Notes: a model not told the origin generated them from the letters alone. A stretch of 64,000 bases of DNA from Alteromonas ponticola (GCF_012911815.1 NZ_JAATNW010000007.1:246589-310588); one strand, 5' to 3'. Positions 43,180 to 51,708 are shown, counted from the stretch's first letter. A program made the numbers and translations.

Positions 43180-45596
43180 TATTGGGACTCCTTCGGCTTT
43201 TCGGCAACAAACCAATTAAGCAGGGCTGGTAAAAGCGTCACATCGGTAATCAACGCCATCAGCATGGCTGTTGCTGTAAGTAAGCCAAAATAAACGCTAG
43301 GCAAGAAGTTTGAGAAGCCGAACAGCGAAAACCCAATCGCAATTATCGTAGTAGTAAATACAATTGCCAGCCCGGTATGACCAAAGGCATTATCACTCGC
43401 CGCCTGTGCCTGTTGATGGTCGGCATCAGCGCTTTTTTTACCTTGCAGATAAGCATGTAAAAAATGGATCGTATCATCGACCGCTATTCCCATTGCGATT
43501 GCGGCGATCGTAATAGTCATTATATCTAACGGTATCCCAACCCAACCAATCACTCCTAATATTCCCAAGGTGGTCAGAACATTGGGCACGAGTGCAATCA
43601 GTGCAATTTTAAGAGAACGGAAAATGGCTAGTAGTACAAGGCCAAGCACTGCGTAAACAATGCCCAGGGTCTTAATTTGCGAATCAAATAAACGCGACAA
43701 AATGTCCTGATACAAAATGAATAGATTGGTAAATGTAAAGCTTTGCGCCTCCAGACCTACTGATTTAAGATCTGCGGAAAGATTATCCACAAATGTCTCT
43801 CTGTCGAGTCCTGGAGTGGTGTCCTGAATACGCACCGAAACCCGCATTTGATTCGACTCGGGAGAGTAATAAGCGCCCACCAGTTGATTGACAACCTTCT
43901 TATCCAACAAATGGTAAATAGTGGTTAATTCATACTCTGTAAGAGGAACATTATTATTTAGCTTTTTCGCCAGACGCGTAAAGTTTACCACCGAGGTTAC
44001 ACTACCGGTGGCTTCGAATGCCTCTATCGCTGCCTGTACGAGCTGTAATCTGCCAATACTATCGGCTGTCAGTTCCAGTTGCTTATTTTCATTCGACTGC
44101 TTGATATCGATAATGACATCCAACGGTGTTGACCCACCAAACTCTTTATCGATAAACGCAAGTTCCTGATGAACTTGCGTATCGTCGTCGAAATAGTCGA
44201 TAAATGAATTTTCAACATCCAGTCTGGTGATACCGAGTGCAATGACAATTGCCACACATAAGCTAATAAACACCACTGTTTTAGGTATCGCCAGGTTCAT
44301 TTTTTTAAGCGCATTCAGTATGCGCTTGATAATTTCGAAATCTTTCGTTTCCTTTCTCTTCGGAAGTAAGCATAGCAGCGAGGGAAACAACAGCAATCCC
44401 ACCAACATTGTGACCACCATGGCGATTAACATCATCCATCCGAAGGCAACCACAGGTTGCAAGCCACTGAATATCAACGAGCCGAATCCCACTGAGGTAG
44501 TCAGCGTAGCAAAGAAGCATGGGCTTAACTTATCATCCAATGTAGCAACAATTCTCTCCCGTTGAGACAAACTGTGATCTTCCCGACTTATATCACGATA
44601 ACTGCCAATCAGGTGAATCATCACGGCTAATGTCAGGATAAGCTGTAATGCAACAAAATTGGCAGAAATCACAGTGGTGCGCATGTCCAGCATGCCAAAA
44701 ATACCCATTGTCAACACGACACTGACGGCACAGGCAAATAACGGAAACAATACCCATTTTATGGAGCGATAAAGAAGTAACAGTAATAACGCAATGACCC
44801 CGGCTATGGCTGAGCCAAAGGTGATTAAATCGGATTTAATAATATCGATGAGATGCTGACCGACAACGTAGGATCCCCCCATATATGTTTTCGCTCGCGC
44901 AGAGACCTCACTGGCAATTTTTTCTATCTGCGCCACCTCTTTTTGTCGTTGCTCGGTAAGCTGCTGCTTAATCGGGTCCGCTCGTTGCTGTAATTGCTCA
45001 AGAGTAGCTTCTTCTTCTTCCGTCAGCTCCCGGTCGAGTAAGTTAGCCTGGATCTCGGTCATTTCAGATTCAATCTCTGCCAGCTTTTGATTGCGCGCAA
45101 ACACGATTTGAATTGCTGTGGCTGTCTCCTGCTGGTTGATCAGCAGATCGGTGAAGATGGGATGGCCACTGATCAGTTTCTTCATTTGCTCTGGCGAATA
45201 GCGTTGCTTTTCCCAGGTGAGGCTATCGACCTCAGTTCCTCCGGTTAACGCTGCCGCATCTTTAATTAATGGGACCGTCAAAATTGAGGTAACCGCGTCG
45301 ACGCGTTCGAGTTTACGTAATGCCTGAGTCAGGCTGTGCAAGTCTTCAAAAGTGGTTTCACTGAAAAGTGGATGTTCAGGTTTGTAGGCAAGCAAGATAA
45401 ACTCATCGGGCGAGAAACGCTGGTTCGCCAATTGAGTTTGGATATAAAGCTTATTGTCTTTGACCAGCAGGGTTTCGGCAGATGCATCAATTTTAAACTG
45501 AGTTACAAAATAGCCCATCACTCCTAGCAATACAGTGAAAAGCAGGATAATAAGCCATCTAAGCCTGACAATGGCGTGAGCAATCTTATTCGTCAT
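43179..45596 (-). CDS. MMPL/RND-superfamily lipid exporter
   Basis: An 805-residue transporter with the RND arrangement: TM1 (~14-36), a large periplasmic domain containing a coiled coil (Glu/Gln-rich, ~190-250), TM cluster, second periplasmic domain and second TM cluster ending near residue 800. The sterol-sensing-like stretch ITIAAIAMGIAVDDTIHFLHAY is typical of hopanoid/lipid RND exporters. ATG 45596 is chosen for its AAGG site; the frame opens far upstream inside the mlaA gene. It overlaps the MlaA gene by 11 bases. Confidence 0.88.
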   Translation of the reverse strand: MTNKIAHAIVRLRWLIILLFTVLLGVMGYFVTQFKIDASAETLLVKDNKLYIQTQLANQRFSPDEFILLAYKPEHPLFSETTFEDLHSLTQALRKLERVDAVTSILTVPLIKDAAALTGGTEVDSLTWEKQRYSPEQMKKLISGHPIFTDLLINQQETATAIQIVFARNQKLAEIESEMTEIQANLLDRELTEEEEATLEQLQQRADPIKQQLTEQRQKEVAQIEKIASEVSARAKTYMGGSYVVGQHLIDIIKSDLITFGSAIAGVIALLLLLLYRSIKWVLFPLFACAVSVVLTMGIFGMLDMRTTVISANFVALQLILTLAVMIHLIGSYRDISREDHSLSQRERIVATLDDKLSPCFFATLTTSVGFGSLIFSGLQPVVAFGWMMLIAMVVTMLVGLLLFPSLLCLLPKRKETKDFEIIKRILNALKKMNLAIPKTVVFISLCVAIVIALGITRLDVENSFIDYFDDDTQVHQELAFIDKEFGGSTPLDVIIDIKQSNENKQLELTADSIGRLQLVQAAIEAFEATGSVTSVVNFTRLAKKLNNNVPLTEYELTTIYHLLDKKVVNQLVGAYYSPESNQMRVSVRIQDTTPGLDRETFVDNLSADLKSVGLEAQSFTFTNLFILYQDILSRLFDSQIKTLGIVYAVLGLVLLAIFRSLKIALIALVPNVLTTLGILGVIGWVGIPLDIMTITIAAIAMGIAVDDTIHFLHAYLQGKKSADADHQQAQAASDNAFGHTGLAIVFTTTIIAIGFSLFGFSNFLPSVYFGLLTATAMLMALITDVTLLPALLNWFVAEKPKESQ

Positions 45597-46470
45597 TTTT
45601 ACCTTTGTCTTGATACTTGAATAGCTCATCACGGCGCTGTCCCTGAATGTACTGATTCCTAAAATAAATATAGGGGTCGTTGGTAGTCTCGTAGATTTGC
45701 TGGTACGTATCGGATTGGTTTGAAAAATCATCGAAACCATCAAACGCACGAATTTGATATGATTCAGGAGGATTGGCTAGTTGATTGATTGGATGAAGAA
45801 AACCTTCAGTCAGTGTGGAAAACCCACCCCTGACGTCACTTGGACCCAATATTGGCAGCACTAGATAGGGACCGGGAGCGATGTCGTAACGTGTCAGTGT
45901 ATCTGCGATGGTCTGTTTTCGTTCACTAATTTCAAACCAGTCACTAGCCGGGTCAAACAGGCCCAGAATACCAATGGTTGAATTAATTAAAAAACGACCA
46001 ACATTACTGCCCGCCTCACTAAATTCTCCCGCAAACAGGTTATTGACAAAATTGAGGGGTTCACGGATGTTGTCAAAGGCGTTATCAATTTTATCTCTGA
46101 CGACATCGGGCACAATATATCGATAACCATCTGTTGTGGGAATCAGCACATATTCGTATAACGAGTGGTTAAAACTAAACATGCTGCGATTAAAGCCTTC
46201 CCAGGGATCGTGATAATACTTCTCCTGGCTTATACTATCGGTGTGTTGCGCATCGGTAACGGCCACTACGGTGGGCTCGACCTCAATTTCGCCCTGACTG
46301 GTCGAAATCGTCACAGCTCTACCTTCGCTCAGGTCCGCGACTTTGTCATTTTGATTTGACTGTGGGGTAACTTTTGCCTCAGTGACAGACTGTTCAGATT
46401 CTTGCGGTGTTGCGCAACCCAGTAACGCGAAGAATAAAATATTTATCAATACCAGGCGGTGTGAGCACAT
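45586..46470 (-). CDS. mlaA: MlaA/VacJ-family outer-membrane lipoprotein
   Basis: A 294-residue lipoprotein: signal peptide with lipobox LLGC (Cys 19), a ~65-residue disordered linker, then the MlaA core (DPWEGFNRSMFSFNHSLYEYV, INNAFDNIREP-like FDNIREPLNFVNNLFAGEF, GILGLFDPASDW and GPYLVLPILGPSDVRGG). MlaA removes phospholipid from the outer leaflet of the outer membrane. ATG 46470 has an AAGGG site; two upstream in-frame ATGs do not. Operon with the RND exporter and the 4-TM protein, suggesting an RND-powered lipid path instead of MlaFEDB. Confidence 0.9.
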   Translation of the reverse strand: MCSHRLVLINILFFALLGCATPQESEQSVTEAKVTPQSNQNDKVADLSEGRAVTISTSQGEIEVEPTVVAVTDAQHTDSISQEKYYHDPWEGFNRSMFSFNHSLYEYVLIPTTDGYRYIVPDVVRDKIDNAFDNIREPLNFVNNLFAGEFSEAGSNVGRFLINSTIGILGLFDPASDWFEISERKQTIADTLTRYDIAPGPYLVLPILGPSDVRGGFSTLTEGFLHPINQLANPPESYQIRAFDGFDDFSNQSDTYQQIYETTNDPYIYFRNQYIQGQRRDELFKYQDKGKNDE

Positions 46471-46724
46471 AAATATTTTCCCTTTGCTTTCCATCTTCGA
46501 ACGAGCCATACGAATTGTGGGTTTATCAGACTCACCGTTTACACTTTATACTGAAATGTTCCCATTAAGATTACATCCATTTGAATTAAAAGCGCAATTT
46601 GTGTATTTGAAATGTATGAAATTGAGGACATGGAAAGTAAAACGATATGCGTCAGTGGGACTGACTGGGGGGAAGAATACGGACAGGGGTTGGGGCGATA
46701 AGGGCCCTGCCCGCACTCTTTTAA

Positions 46725-46904
46725 TTACTGATTAGCCTGTTTGACCATCCAGTTGCTGTACAAAAGTTCCGGTTGAACCGTAGCTGCTTGCTCTCGCTTA
46801 CTTTCATTGTATCGGTCAAACCAATTGAACACTGGCTGACTTTGTAAGTACTTTTCGAATCGGTTGCTTGGTTGTGGAGTCAGTTTTCGCTTAAATAACT
46901 TCAT
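46725..46904 (-). CDS. Small soluble protein (59 residues), unknown
   Basis: A 59-residue ORF with an excellent GGAAGGA ribosome-binding site 9 bases before ATG 46904. Basic N-terminus (KLFKRKLTPQPSNR), then a conserved-looking aromatic core (FEKYLQSQPVFNWFDRYNESKREQA) and LLYSNWMVKQ. No membrane segment. Codon use and initiation signals look genuine; no family recognised. It stands alone downstream of a 450-base intergenic region. Confidence 0.65.
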   Translation of the reverse strand: MKLFKRKLTPQPSNRFEKYLQSQPVFNWFDRYNESKREQAATVQPELLYSNWMVKQANQ

Positions 46905-47304
46905 TTCGTGAAATCCTTCCTAAAACTTCATTGATACAACTTTGGTTACCATGACATATTCAATTATTGAACCAACATGGCCCATATTACTTAAAGTTAA
47001 TGAATGCCTTATATGACAAGGGATTAGGTGAAATGGGAAAGTACCAACACATTCAGTCATAATGAATGCCAGTATAATCATTTCTTACACAAACGTAATT
47101 TTTACATTTTTTCTTACATGCCCTGTAAGCGTAATTTTTCAGGCCACTTTTACAGGGTTGCATTAGCCATTTTTATTCTTAGATTTTTTAACTAAAAATG
47201 TTCGCGTAACTGCCGTAACAGACGCTTTCCCCCACCGCTAAAAGTGCTGCAGGATGGTCTATTCAGCACAATTTGTAATCGAGAGTTACACCGGACCACA
47301 ACCA
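46905..47304. other. 400-base AT-rich intergenic region
   Basis: No supportable ORF. It should contain the promoter of the 59-residue protein. A near-match to a sigma-54 site on the minus strand (TGGCATTCATTATGAC) ends in GA instead of GC and is not accepted. CGTAATTTTTNCA appears twice (47093 and 47129) without clear meaning. Confidence 0.4.
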
Positions 47305-47330
47305 AGAAAAAAGGTGCCGAGGCACCTTTC
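47305..47330 (-). terminator. Intrinsic terminator after the BON-domain gene
   Basis: Minus-strand stem AAGGTGCC / GGCACCTT, 2-base centre, followed by TTTTC; 25 bases after the BON gene stop. Confidence 0.85.
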
Positions 47331-47354
47331 TAGAACTATGTGAATAGTTAATTT

Positions 47355-48050
47355 TTACTTGTTCATTGCGGTCTGGCGCGACACTTCCATATTGTCTTCA
47401 ACGTCTATTACATCGTCCGCATTGCGGGCGATCTCAACGGCCAGCTTACGCTCCGCTTCTGAATCAACATTACCGGTAAGAGTGACGTTTCCATCCTTCA
47501 CATCTACATCAATGTCAAATCCTGAAATATCGGAATCCATTAGTAAACGTGTCTTCACCACCGTAGCGATTTTTGCGTCAGTCAGCGCGCTCATTCCATC
47601 GTCGACGCCCTCTTCCGTTTCTTGCGCCAGTTCGTCGGTTTCCTCATCGGCCGAGTCCATCGCCTCTTCGGTATCCATGTCGTCTCGCGGATCATTAGCG
47701 GCGGTCATGCTTTCGTTTTTACGCTCCATGTCGTCAGCGTGTTTTGCATGCTTTTCAACCACAGCAAGTTGGTTATCAACTTCAGTCACGCCATCAATGT
47801 TTCTGACCAGTTCCTCAGCCAGTTTTTTCTCGACAGAATTATCAACTTTACCAGTCAGAATAACCTTGCCGTTTTGTACATCTGTGTTTATATCAAACGA
47901 GTCCAGGTTGCCATTAAACAGTAAAGTTGCTTCTGCTTTACCATCTATCCATGCATCCTTTGCACTTTCTTCCCAGGTGTTGTCACCCGCTGCCATTACG
48001 GAAGTCGACAAAGAACCGGCAACAATCAAAGATAGTATTGAACGTTTCAT
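47355..48050 (-). CDS. Periplasmic protein with two BON domains (OsmY-like)
   Basis: A 231-residue secreted protein: signal peptide (MKRSILSLIVAGSLSTSVMAA), BON domain 1 (~27-98, with NGKVILTGKVDNSVEKKLAEELVRNIDGV), a 50-residue acidic linker, BON domain 2 (~155-225, DGNVTLTGNVDSEAERKLAVEIARNADDV). BON domains bind membranes or phospholipids; OsmY-type proteins are stress-induced. It has an AAGGAG site and its own sigma-54-like promoter. A 241-residue open frame on the other strand is an antisense shadow. Confidence 0.92.
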   Translation of the reverse strand: MKRSILSLIVAGSLSTSVMAAGDNTWEESAKDAWIDGKAEATLLFNGNLDSFDINTDVQNGKVILTGKVDNSVEKKLAEELVRNIDGVTEVDNQLAVVEKHAKHADDMERKNESMTAANDPRDDMDTEEAMDSADEETDELAQETEEGVDDGMSALTDAKIATVVKTRLLMDSDISGFDIDVDVKDGNVTLTGNVDSEAERKLAVEIARNADDVIDVEDNMEVSRQTAMNK

Positions 48051-48087
48051 AACTAGCTTCTCCTTTTGTAAAAGCTGGTCATAATTA

Positions 48088-48103
48088 AGCCATTTTCGAG
48101 CCA
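48088..48103 (-). promoter_or_regulatory. Sigma-54-type promoter before the BON-domain gene
   Basis: Minus strand TGGCTCGAAAATGGCT: GG-N10-GC spacing exact, 10 of 12 consensus positions, ending 37 bases before the ATG at 48050. Confidence 0.7.
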
Positions 48104-48124
48104 GAAATGTAATGCATTGAATAA

Positions 48125-48139
48125 TAACAAATATTGTTA
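48125..48139. promoter_or_regulatory. Palindrome upstream of the BON-gene promoter
   Basis: TAACAA-ATA-TTGTTA, a perfect 6-bp dyad 21 bases upstream of the sigma-54-like element. It could be a binding site for an activator, but no equal site was found before the other four sigma-54-like promoters, and AT-rich dyads arise easily by chance. Confidence 0.35.
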
Positions 48140-48309
48140 GTTTCAGTTACGTATGAGGGCTCGATCTTGTGCAAGCTTTACGAACTCATGGAAGTTTTTA
48201 CCTGTTAGATTTACGCGTCTTTCAGCGATCTTTTCTGTCGCCATAAGGGTAATTAATCTTAAAAGTGAAGCGGTTAGCAGATAACCGCGTTATGATTTGA
48301 CAAAATGCC

Positions 48310-49371
48310 ATGCGAAGCGACGTATTGGCGGCAGACTCAACAAGGCAAAACCCAAAGACTATGATTACAATATTAGTTATCACCAGTGTTATGCTGGTAT
48401 TAACCACGGTAACGCCTTTATTTCCTGGTCAGCACTGGCTCATCCGCGTGTGGGAATTTCCACGCATGCAACAGGCTGTACTCATGTTTGCTTGCGTTTT
48501 AGGCTGGCTGTTTGTTCTGCACACCGATTTGCTGTTAAGTGGCGCTTTTATCCTAGCGCTTGGATTGGCGCTGGCATGGCAAATTCGCTGGATTTTTCCG
48601 TATACCTTTTTCGCTCCCAAAGAGGTTCAGCAGGTTGAAAAATCAAACACCAGAACGGTATTAAGTATTTTGACCAGTAATGTGTACATGCACAACACCA
48701 ACCGTGACGGCTTGCTCGAGTTAGTGCATGAATACCAACCTGACATGTTAGTTACACTGGAAAGCAACCGATGGTGGGAAGATGCGTTAAGTGAGTTGAA
48801 TGATGATTATCCCCATCGCGTAGGATGTCCGTTAGAAAATTTGTATGGTATTCATCTATTTAGTAAAATCCCGTTTCAATCGAGTGAGGTACGCTTCATT
48901 GTTGAAGAGGACGTACCGTCCATTGAAGTTACCATTCAGCTTGATAACCAGAACGTAAAAATATATTTCCTACATCCCAAGCCGCCAAGCCCAACAGAAA
49001 ACGAATCAGCAGAACCCAGAGATCACGAGTTAACAATTGTAGGTAAAGAAGTTAAGAAATCTGATATGCCTGTCATTATTGCAGGTGATTTAAACGACGT
49101 GGCGTGGTCTCCCACCACCCGAAAATTCAGAAAAATCAGTGGTACGCTGGACCCTAGAATTGGCCGCGGTTTTTTCAATACTTTTCACGCCAAGTATCCG
49201 CTGATTAAGTGGCCGCTGGATCATATTTTTCATACCAAACACTTTGATTTGGTCAGTATCGAACGGTTACCTTATTATGGTTCAGATCATTTTCCCCTGT
49301 ATACTGAACTACAGCTCAGTGCTCCTCCAGTTCACCCTGCTTCTTCATCGGACCCGCGAACTGAAAAATGA
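48310..49371 (+). CDS. Membrane-anchored endonuclease/exonuclease/phosphatase-family protein
   Basis: A 353-residue protein: two or three N-terminal membrane helices (residues ~18-95), then an EEP domain with SILTSNVYMHN (Asn ligand), TLESNRWW (Glu ligand), IIAGDLNDVAWSP and a C-terminal GSDHFPLY (catalytic His). The likely substrate is a phosphodiester in lipid or nucleotide at the membrane; not deducible. The second ATG (48361, MITILVITSV) would place the first helix at the N-terminus and may be the true start; neither has a strong ribosome-binding site. Its end overlaps the convergent MgtC-like gene by 56 bases. Confidence 0.85.
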   Translation: MRSDVLAADSTRQNPKTMITILVITSVMLVLTTVTPLFPGQHWLIRVWEFPRMQQAVLMFACVLGWLFVLHTDLLLSGAFILALGLALAWQIRWIFPYTFFAPKEVQQVEKSNTRTVLSILTSNVYMHNTNRDGLLELVHEYQPDMLVTLESNRWWEDALSELNDDYPHRVGCPLENLYGIHLFSKIPFQSSEVRFIVEEDVPSIEVTIQLDNQNVKIYFLHPKPPSPTENESAEPRDHELTIVGKEVKKSDMPVIIAGDLNDVAWSPTTRKFRKISGTLDPRIGRGFFNTFHAKYPLIKWPLDHIFHTKHFDLVSIERLPYYGSDHFPLYTELQLSAPPVHPASSSDPRTEK

Positions 49372-49744
49372 GAAAGCCCATTACAGATAGAACGATGCTG
49401 ATTTCGTACCTGGCATAAGCTACTGAGACCCCCAGAGCTCCCACTAACCAGATGCCCGCTGCAGTGGCTGTTCCAGCCACATAGCGGGATGTTTTTATAA
49501 TTGCTCCGCCGCCAATAAAGCCAATCCCCGTGACAATGCCATACATTACCCTTGCCTCGGCTCCACCACCTTGGTAAACGTCTCTTCCGACCAACATAAA
49601 TGCACACGCCGAGATGGCAACTAAAGGAAAGGTTCTTAATCCAGCGCCATTGGCTCGGTGCTCACGATTATAAGCAATCGGCAAGGCTAAAACGAAGGCG
49701 ATGCCCAGTTGATAAAAATGATAAAAAATTAACCCTACATCCAT
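49316..49744 (-). CDS. MgtC/SapB-family membrane protein
   Basis: A 142-residue protein with four hydrophobic helices and the MgtC N-domain pattern: LALPIAYNREHRANGAGLRTFPLVAISACAFMLVG, then GIVTGIGFIGGGAIIK and GTATAAGIWLVGALGVSVAYARYEIS. The conserved R-x-x-G-L-R-T block is present. It lacks the MgtC C-terminal soluble domain, as SapB-type members do. The last 56 bases overlap the end of the convergent EEP gene. Confidence 0.9.
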   Translation of the reverse strand: MDVGLIFYHFYQLGIAFVLALPIAYNREHRANGAGLRTFPLVAISACAFMLVGRDVYQGGGAEARVMYGIVTGIGFIGGGAIIKTSRYVAGTATAAGIWLVGALGVSVAYARYEISIVLSVMGFLIFQFAGPMKKQGELEEH

Positions 49745-49768
49745 CGATAACTAAACTTTTATTGACAC

Positions 49769-50173
49769 TTAGTGAGGATGAGCAATTGCAGTTGCCGGTT
49801 GCATAGCAGCCCGCTGAGACAACGCCGCATGACAACGACTGACGATGTCTTTCATATCATTTTGATTGGGAATAATGTTATTTAACATGTCAGTGGCAAT
49901 TTCATCGAAATCTTTGCCGTCAGACATTAGCAACACCGATGGCTGAGGTTCGGTGAATAAAACCAGATTGTCATGCACTTCCTGAAAGGTCATGTCTGGT
50001 AAATTTGTATTGACCAAAACGACATCGTAGTGATGGCATTTGCTATGGTATAGCGCCATCTTTCCGCTCGCCGCATAATCCACCTGCCAGCCCAGGCCAG
50101 CCAGAAAACTGGTTATTTTACTAGCAATCAGCGGACTGTTTTCAACGACTAATACAGATAAAACCGGCTTCAT
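49769..50173 (-). CDS. Degenerate (pseudo-)receiver protein
   Basis: A 134-residue stand-alone receiver fold (LSVLVVENSPLIASKITSFLAGLGWQVDYA, then VVLVNTNLPDMTF). The phospho-acceptor Asp is replaced by Asn (N55) and the acidic pair is E11-N12, so it should not be phosphorylated in the normal way. It may act as a constitutive or competing partner of the kinases at 34593-38569, since it carries the same class of sigma-54-like promoter. Seen: the residue changes and promoter; role inferred. Confidence 0.82.
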   Translation of the reverse strand: MKPVLSVLVVENSPLIASKITSFLAGLGWQVDYAASGKMALYHSKCHHYDVVLVNTNLPDMTFQEVHDNLVLFTEPQPSVLLMSDGKDFDEIATDMLNNIIPNQNDMKDIVSRCHAALSQRAAMQPATAIAHPH

Positions 50174-50210
50174 AAAGCCTCCATGCCGAACAACACTAAA
50201 ACTTAATCCT

Positions 50211-50226
50211 AGCAGAACTCATACCA
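50211..50226 (-). promoter_or_regulatory. Sigma-54-type promoter before the degenerate receiver gene
   Basis: Minus strand TGGTATGAGTTCTGCT: GG-N10-GC spacing exact, 10 of 12 consensus positions, ending 37 bases before the ATG at 50173. The TGGTATG half is identical to that of the promoter at 38685. Confidence 0.72.
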
Positions 50227-50363
50227 ACACGTTGCCCCGTGGCTTTCCAGTGTAGATGGGACATGAATAAATAGTTTAACAAAGGAGGATCTGATTTCTA
50301 CCACAGTCGAGGGAATGAATGGGTTATCAGCAGGAAATTTTTTCACATCTACCAAAATGCAGG

Positions 50364-50924
50364 TTAAAGCGCCGCCCGCTTAAACTCGTCAGGCATAATC
50401 ACATAGCTGCGAATTTTTCTACATAAGCGTGAAGAAGACGTATAGTACACATTTGCCAGCAACTTATCGTCTCGCGGCCACACGGCTTCATTAAGTACAT
50501 CCTTATCAGCGTGAGATAACCGGCTCACTTTCAACATAATTGCTACGGCTTTTTTGTTTGGCTTAATGATGGTGGGCTTAACATCCTCTATAAGGTGCAA
50601 GGGAACGCAAATATATTTTCGCGCTTGCGGATCGCACACTACTCCAATTTCATCGTTAAGAAAGATAATGGCTGGCCAACCTTCGTCGAGGCGATTCTGG
50701 GCGAACATGACTACCGTGAAAAGAACCAGAATGCAGAGTGTCATCAGCACAAAGGAATCACTTAAATCCGGCGCCGCAGCGACAATGCCGGCGACCACAA
50801 AACAAAACAGCAGCCAACCGATAAAAACCCGTCGCAAAATTGCCGGGCTGATACCAGATAAAACTTTAGATTTTTTCAACTGCGTTTTATCAAATTCTCT
50901 AATGATTACTGCCGAATTCATCAC
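50364..50924 (-). CDS. Two-helix membrane protein of unknown function
   Basis: A 186-residue protein: basic N-terminal part, two adjacent membrane helices (~33-50 and ~57-75), then a ~110-residue cytoplasmic beta-rich domain (GWPAIIFLNDEIGVVCDPQARKYICVPLHLIEDVKPTIIK) that resembles PH-like/YcxB-type domains in pattern only. The first two codons are both Met, so the start may be 50924 or 50921. No family recognised and no partner in the same unit. Confidence 0.7.
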   Translation of the reverse strand: MMNSAVIIREFDKTQLKKSKVLSGISPAILRRVFIGWLLFCFVVAGIVAAAPDLSDSFVLMTLCILVLFTVVMFAQNRLDEGWPAIIFLNDEIGVVCDPQARKYICVPLHLIEDVKPTIIKPNKKAVAIMLKVSRLSHADKDVLNEAVWPRDDKLLANVYYTSSSRLCRKIRSYVIMPDEFKRAAL

Positions 50925-51110
50925 TACTACGTTAATCCATTTTCAAATGCTACAAGAGACTATCTTCACTACACTATAAATTGAGTAAGATCTTTAACAA
51001 ATCTTTTTCTTTTAATTATCTCTACGAATTCAAAATTAAAAAGTTTATTTTGGTCTAACAAACATCGATTTTGCCAGATAACGATATATAAACGAATTGC
51101 GCTCTGCATT

Positions 51111-51593
51111 TCAGTTATATTCAATAGCGATGCGCGCTAACTCAAGGGACAAAAATTCAAATGCATCATCAAATTGGGTGAACAATACATCGTCAAAAGC
51201 CCTGGCTACTGAAAACTGCTTTCTTATTGCCGCTACCTGATGTTTGCCTACTGGTGAGTTGATAATGTAAGCATCAGCAACACAACCATGGCGGGTACAA
51301 AATGCAAAAGACTCAACCAATGCCGTGACCGCCTCATCAGTTAATGCGTCAAAATTTCTAGATACACTCAAATACGCCCAGGGTTTACTGTTAAACTGAC
51401 GGACAACCTGTTCAAGTTTTTTGGTGTATTTTTGAACAAGACTTTTCCCACATGGCCCGACGAATTCAGTTACCAGAATATCTGCCAGTCTAACAACAAC
51501 AATTTCAGCGTATCTGTCGGCCACGCGAAATAGTGGCGCAGTTTGAGTATGCTGTTCGAATTCATAATTGATGACGTTACGAGAATCAATCAT
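51111..51593 (-). CDS. Hypothetical cytoplasmic protein, STAS/SpoIIAA-like pattern
   Basis: A 160-residue soluble protein. The alternation EIVVVRLADILVTEF ... LEQVVRQFNSKPWAYLSVSRNF ... ALVESFAFCTRHGCVADAYIINS ... VAAIRKQFS is reminiscent of SpoIIAA-like (STAS) folds seen in single-domain proteins of Alteromonas and Shewanella, but I cannot assign the family firmly. No signal peptide or membrane helix. Single gene. Confidence 0.65.
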   Translation of the reverse strand: MIDSRNVINYEFEQHTQTAPLFRVADRYAEIVVVRLADILVTEFVGPCGKSLVQKYTKKLEQVVRQFNSKPWAYLSVSRNFDALTDEAVTALVESFAFCTRHGCVADAYIINSPVGKHQVAAIRKQFSVARAFDDVLFTQFDDAFEFLSLELARIAIEYN

Positions 51594-51708
51594 CTTTATC
51601 CGCCACCCAAAAATCTGTCATATACTGTTCATCTATTAAAGTAATTCAGCTAACTCAATTGTCTGAGTTGAACTATGGGCAATAATACAACACATTCCGA
51701 TAAATTTG

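Noticed and set aside
46382..46735. 117-residue plus-strand frame upstream of mlaA
   Set aside because: Overlaps the mlaA N-terminus and non-coding DNA, no ribosome-binding site, no family resemblance.
47038..47080. Sigma-54 promoter for the 59-residue protein (TGGCATTCATTATGAC)
   Set aside because: The -12 element is GA instead of the near-invariant GC.
47359..48084. 241-residue open frame on the plus strand opposite the BON-domain gene
   Set aside because: Ser/Thr-rich translation of the antisense strand; the minus-strand gene has a signal peptide, two clear domains, a ribosome-binding site and a terminator.
49775..49800. Sigma-54 promoter before the MgtC-like gene (minus strand CCGGCAACTGCAATTGCT)
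   Set aside because: Spacing is 11 rather than 10 bases, and the site lies inside the coding end of the receiver gene.
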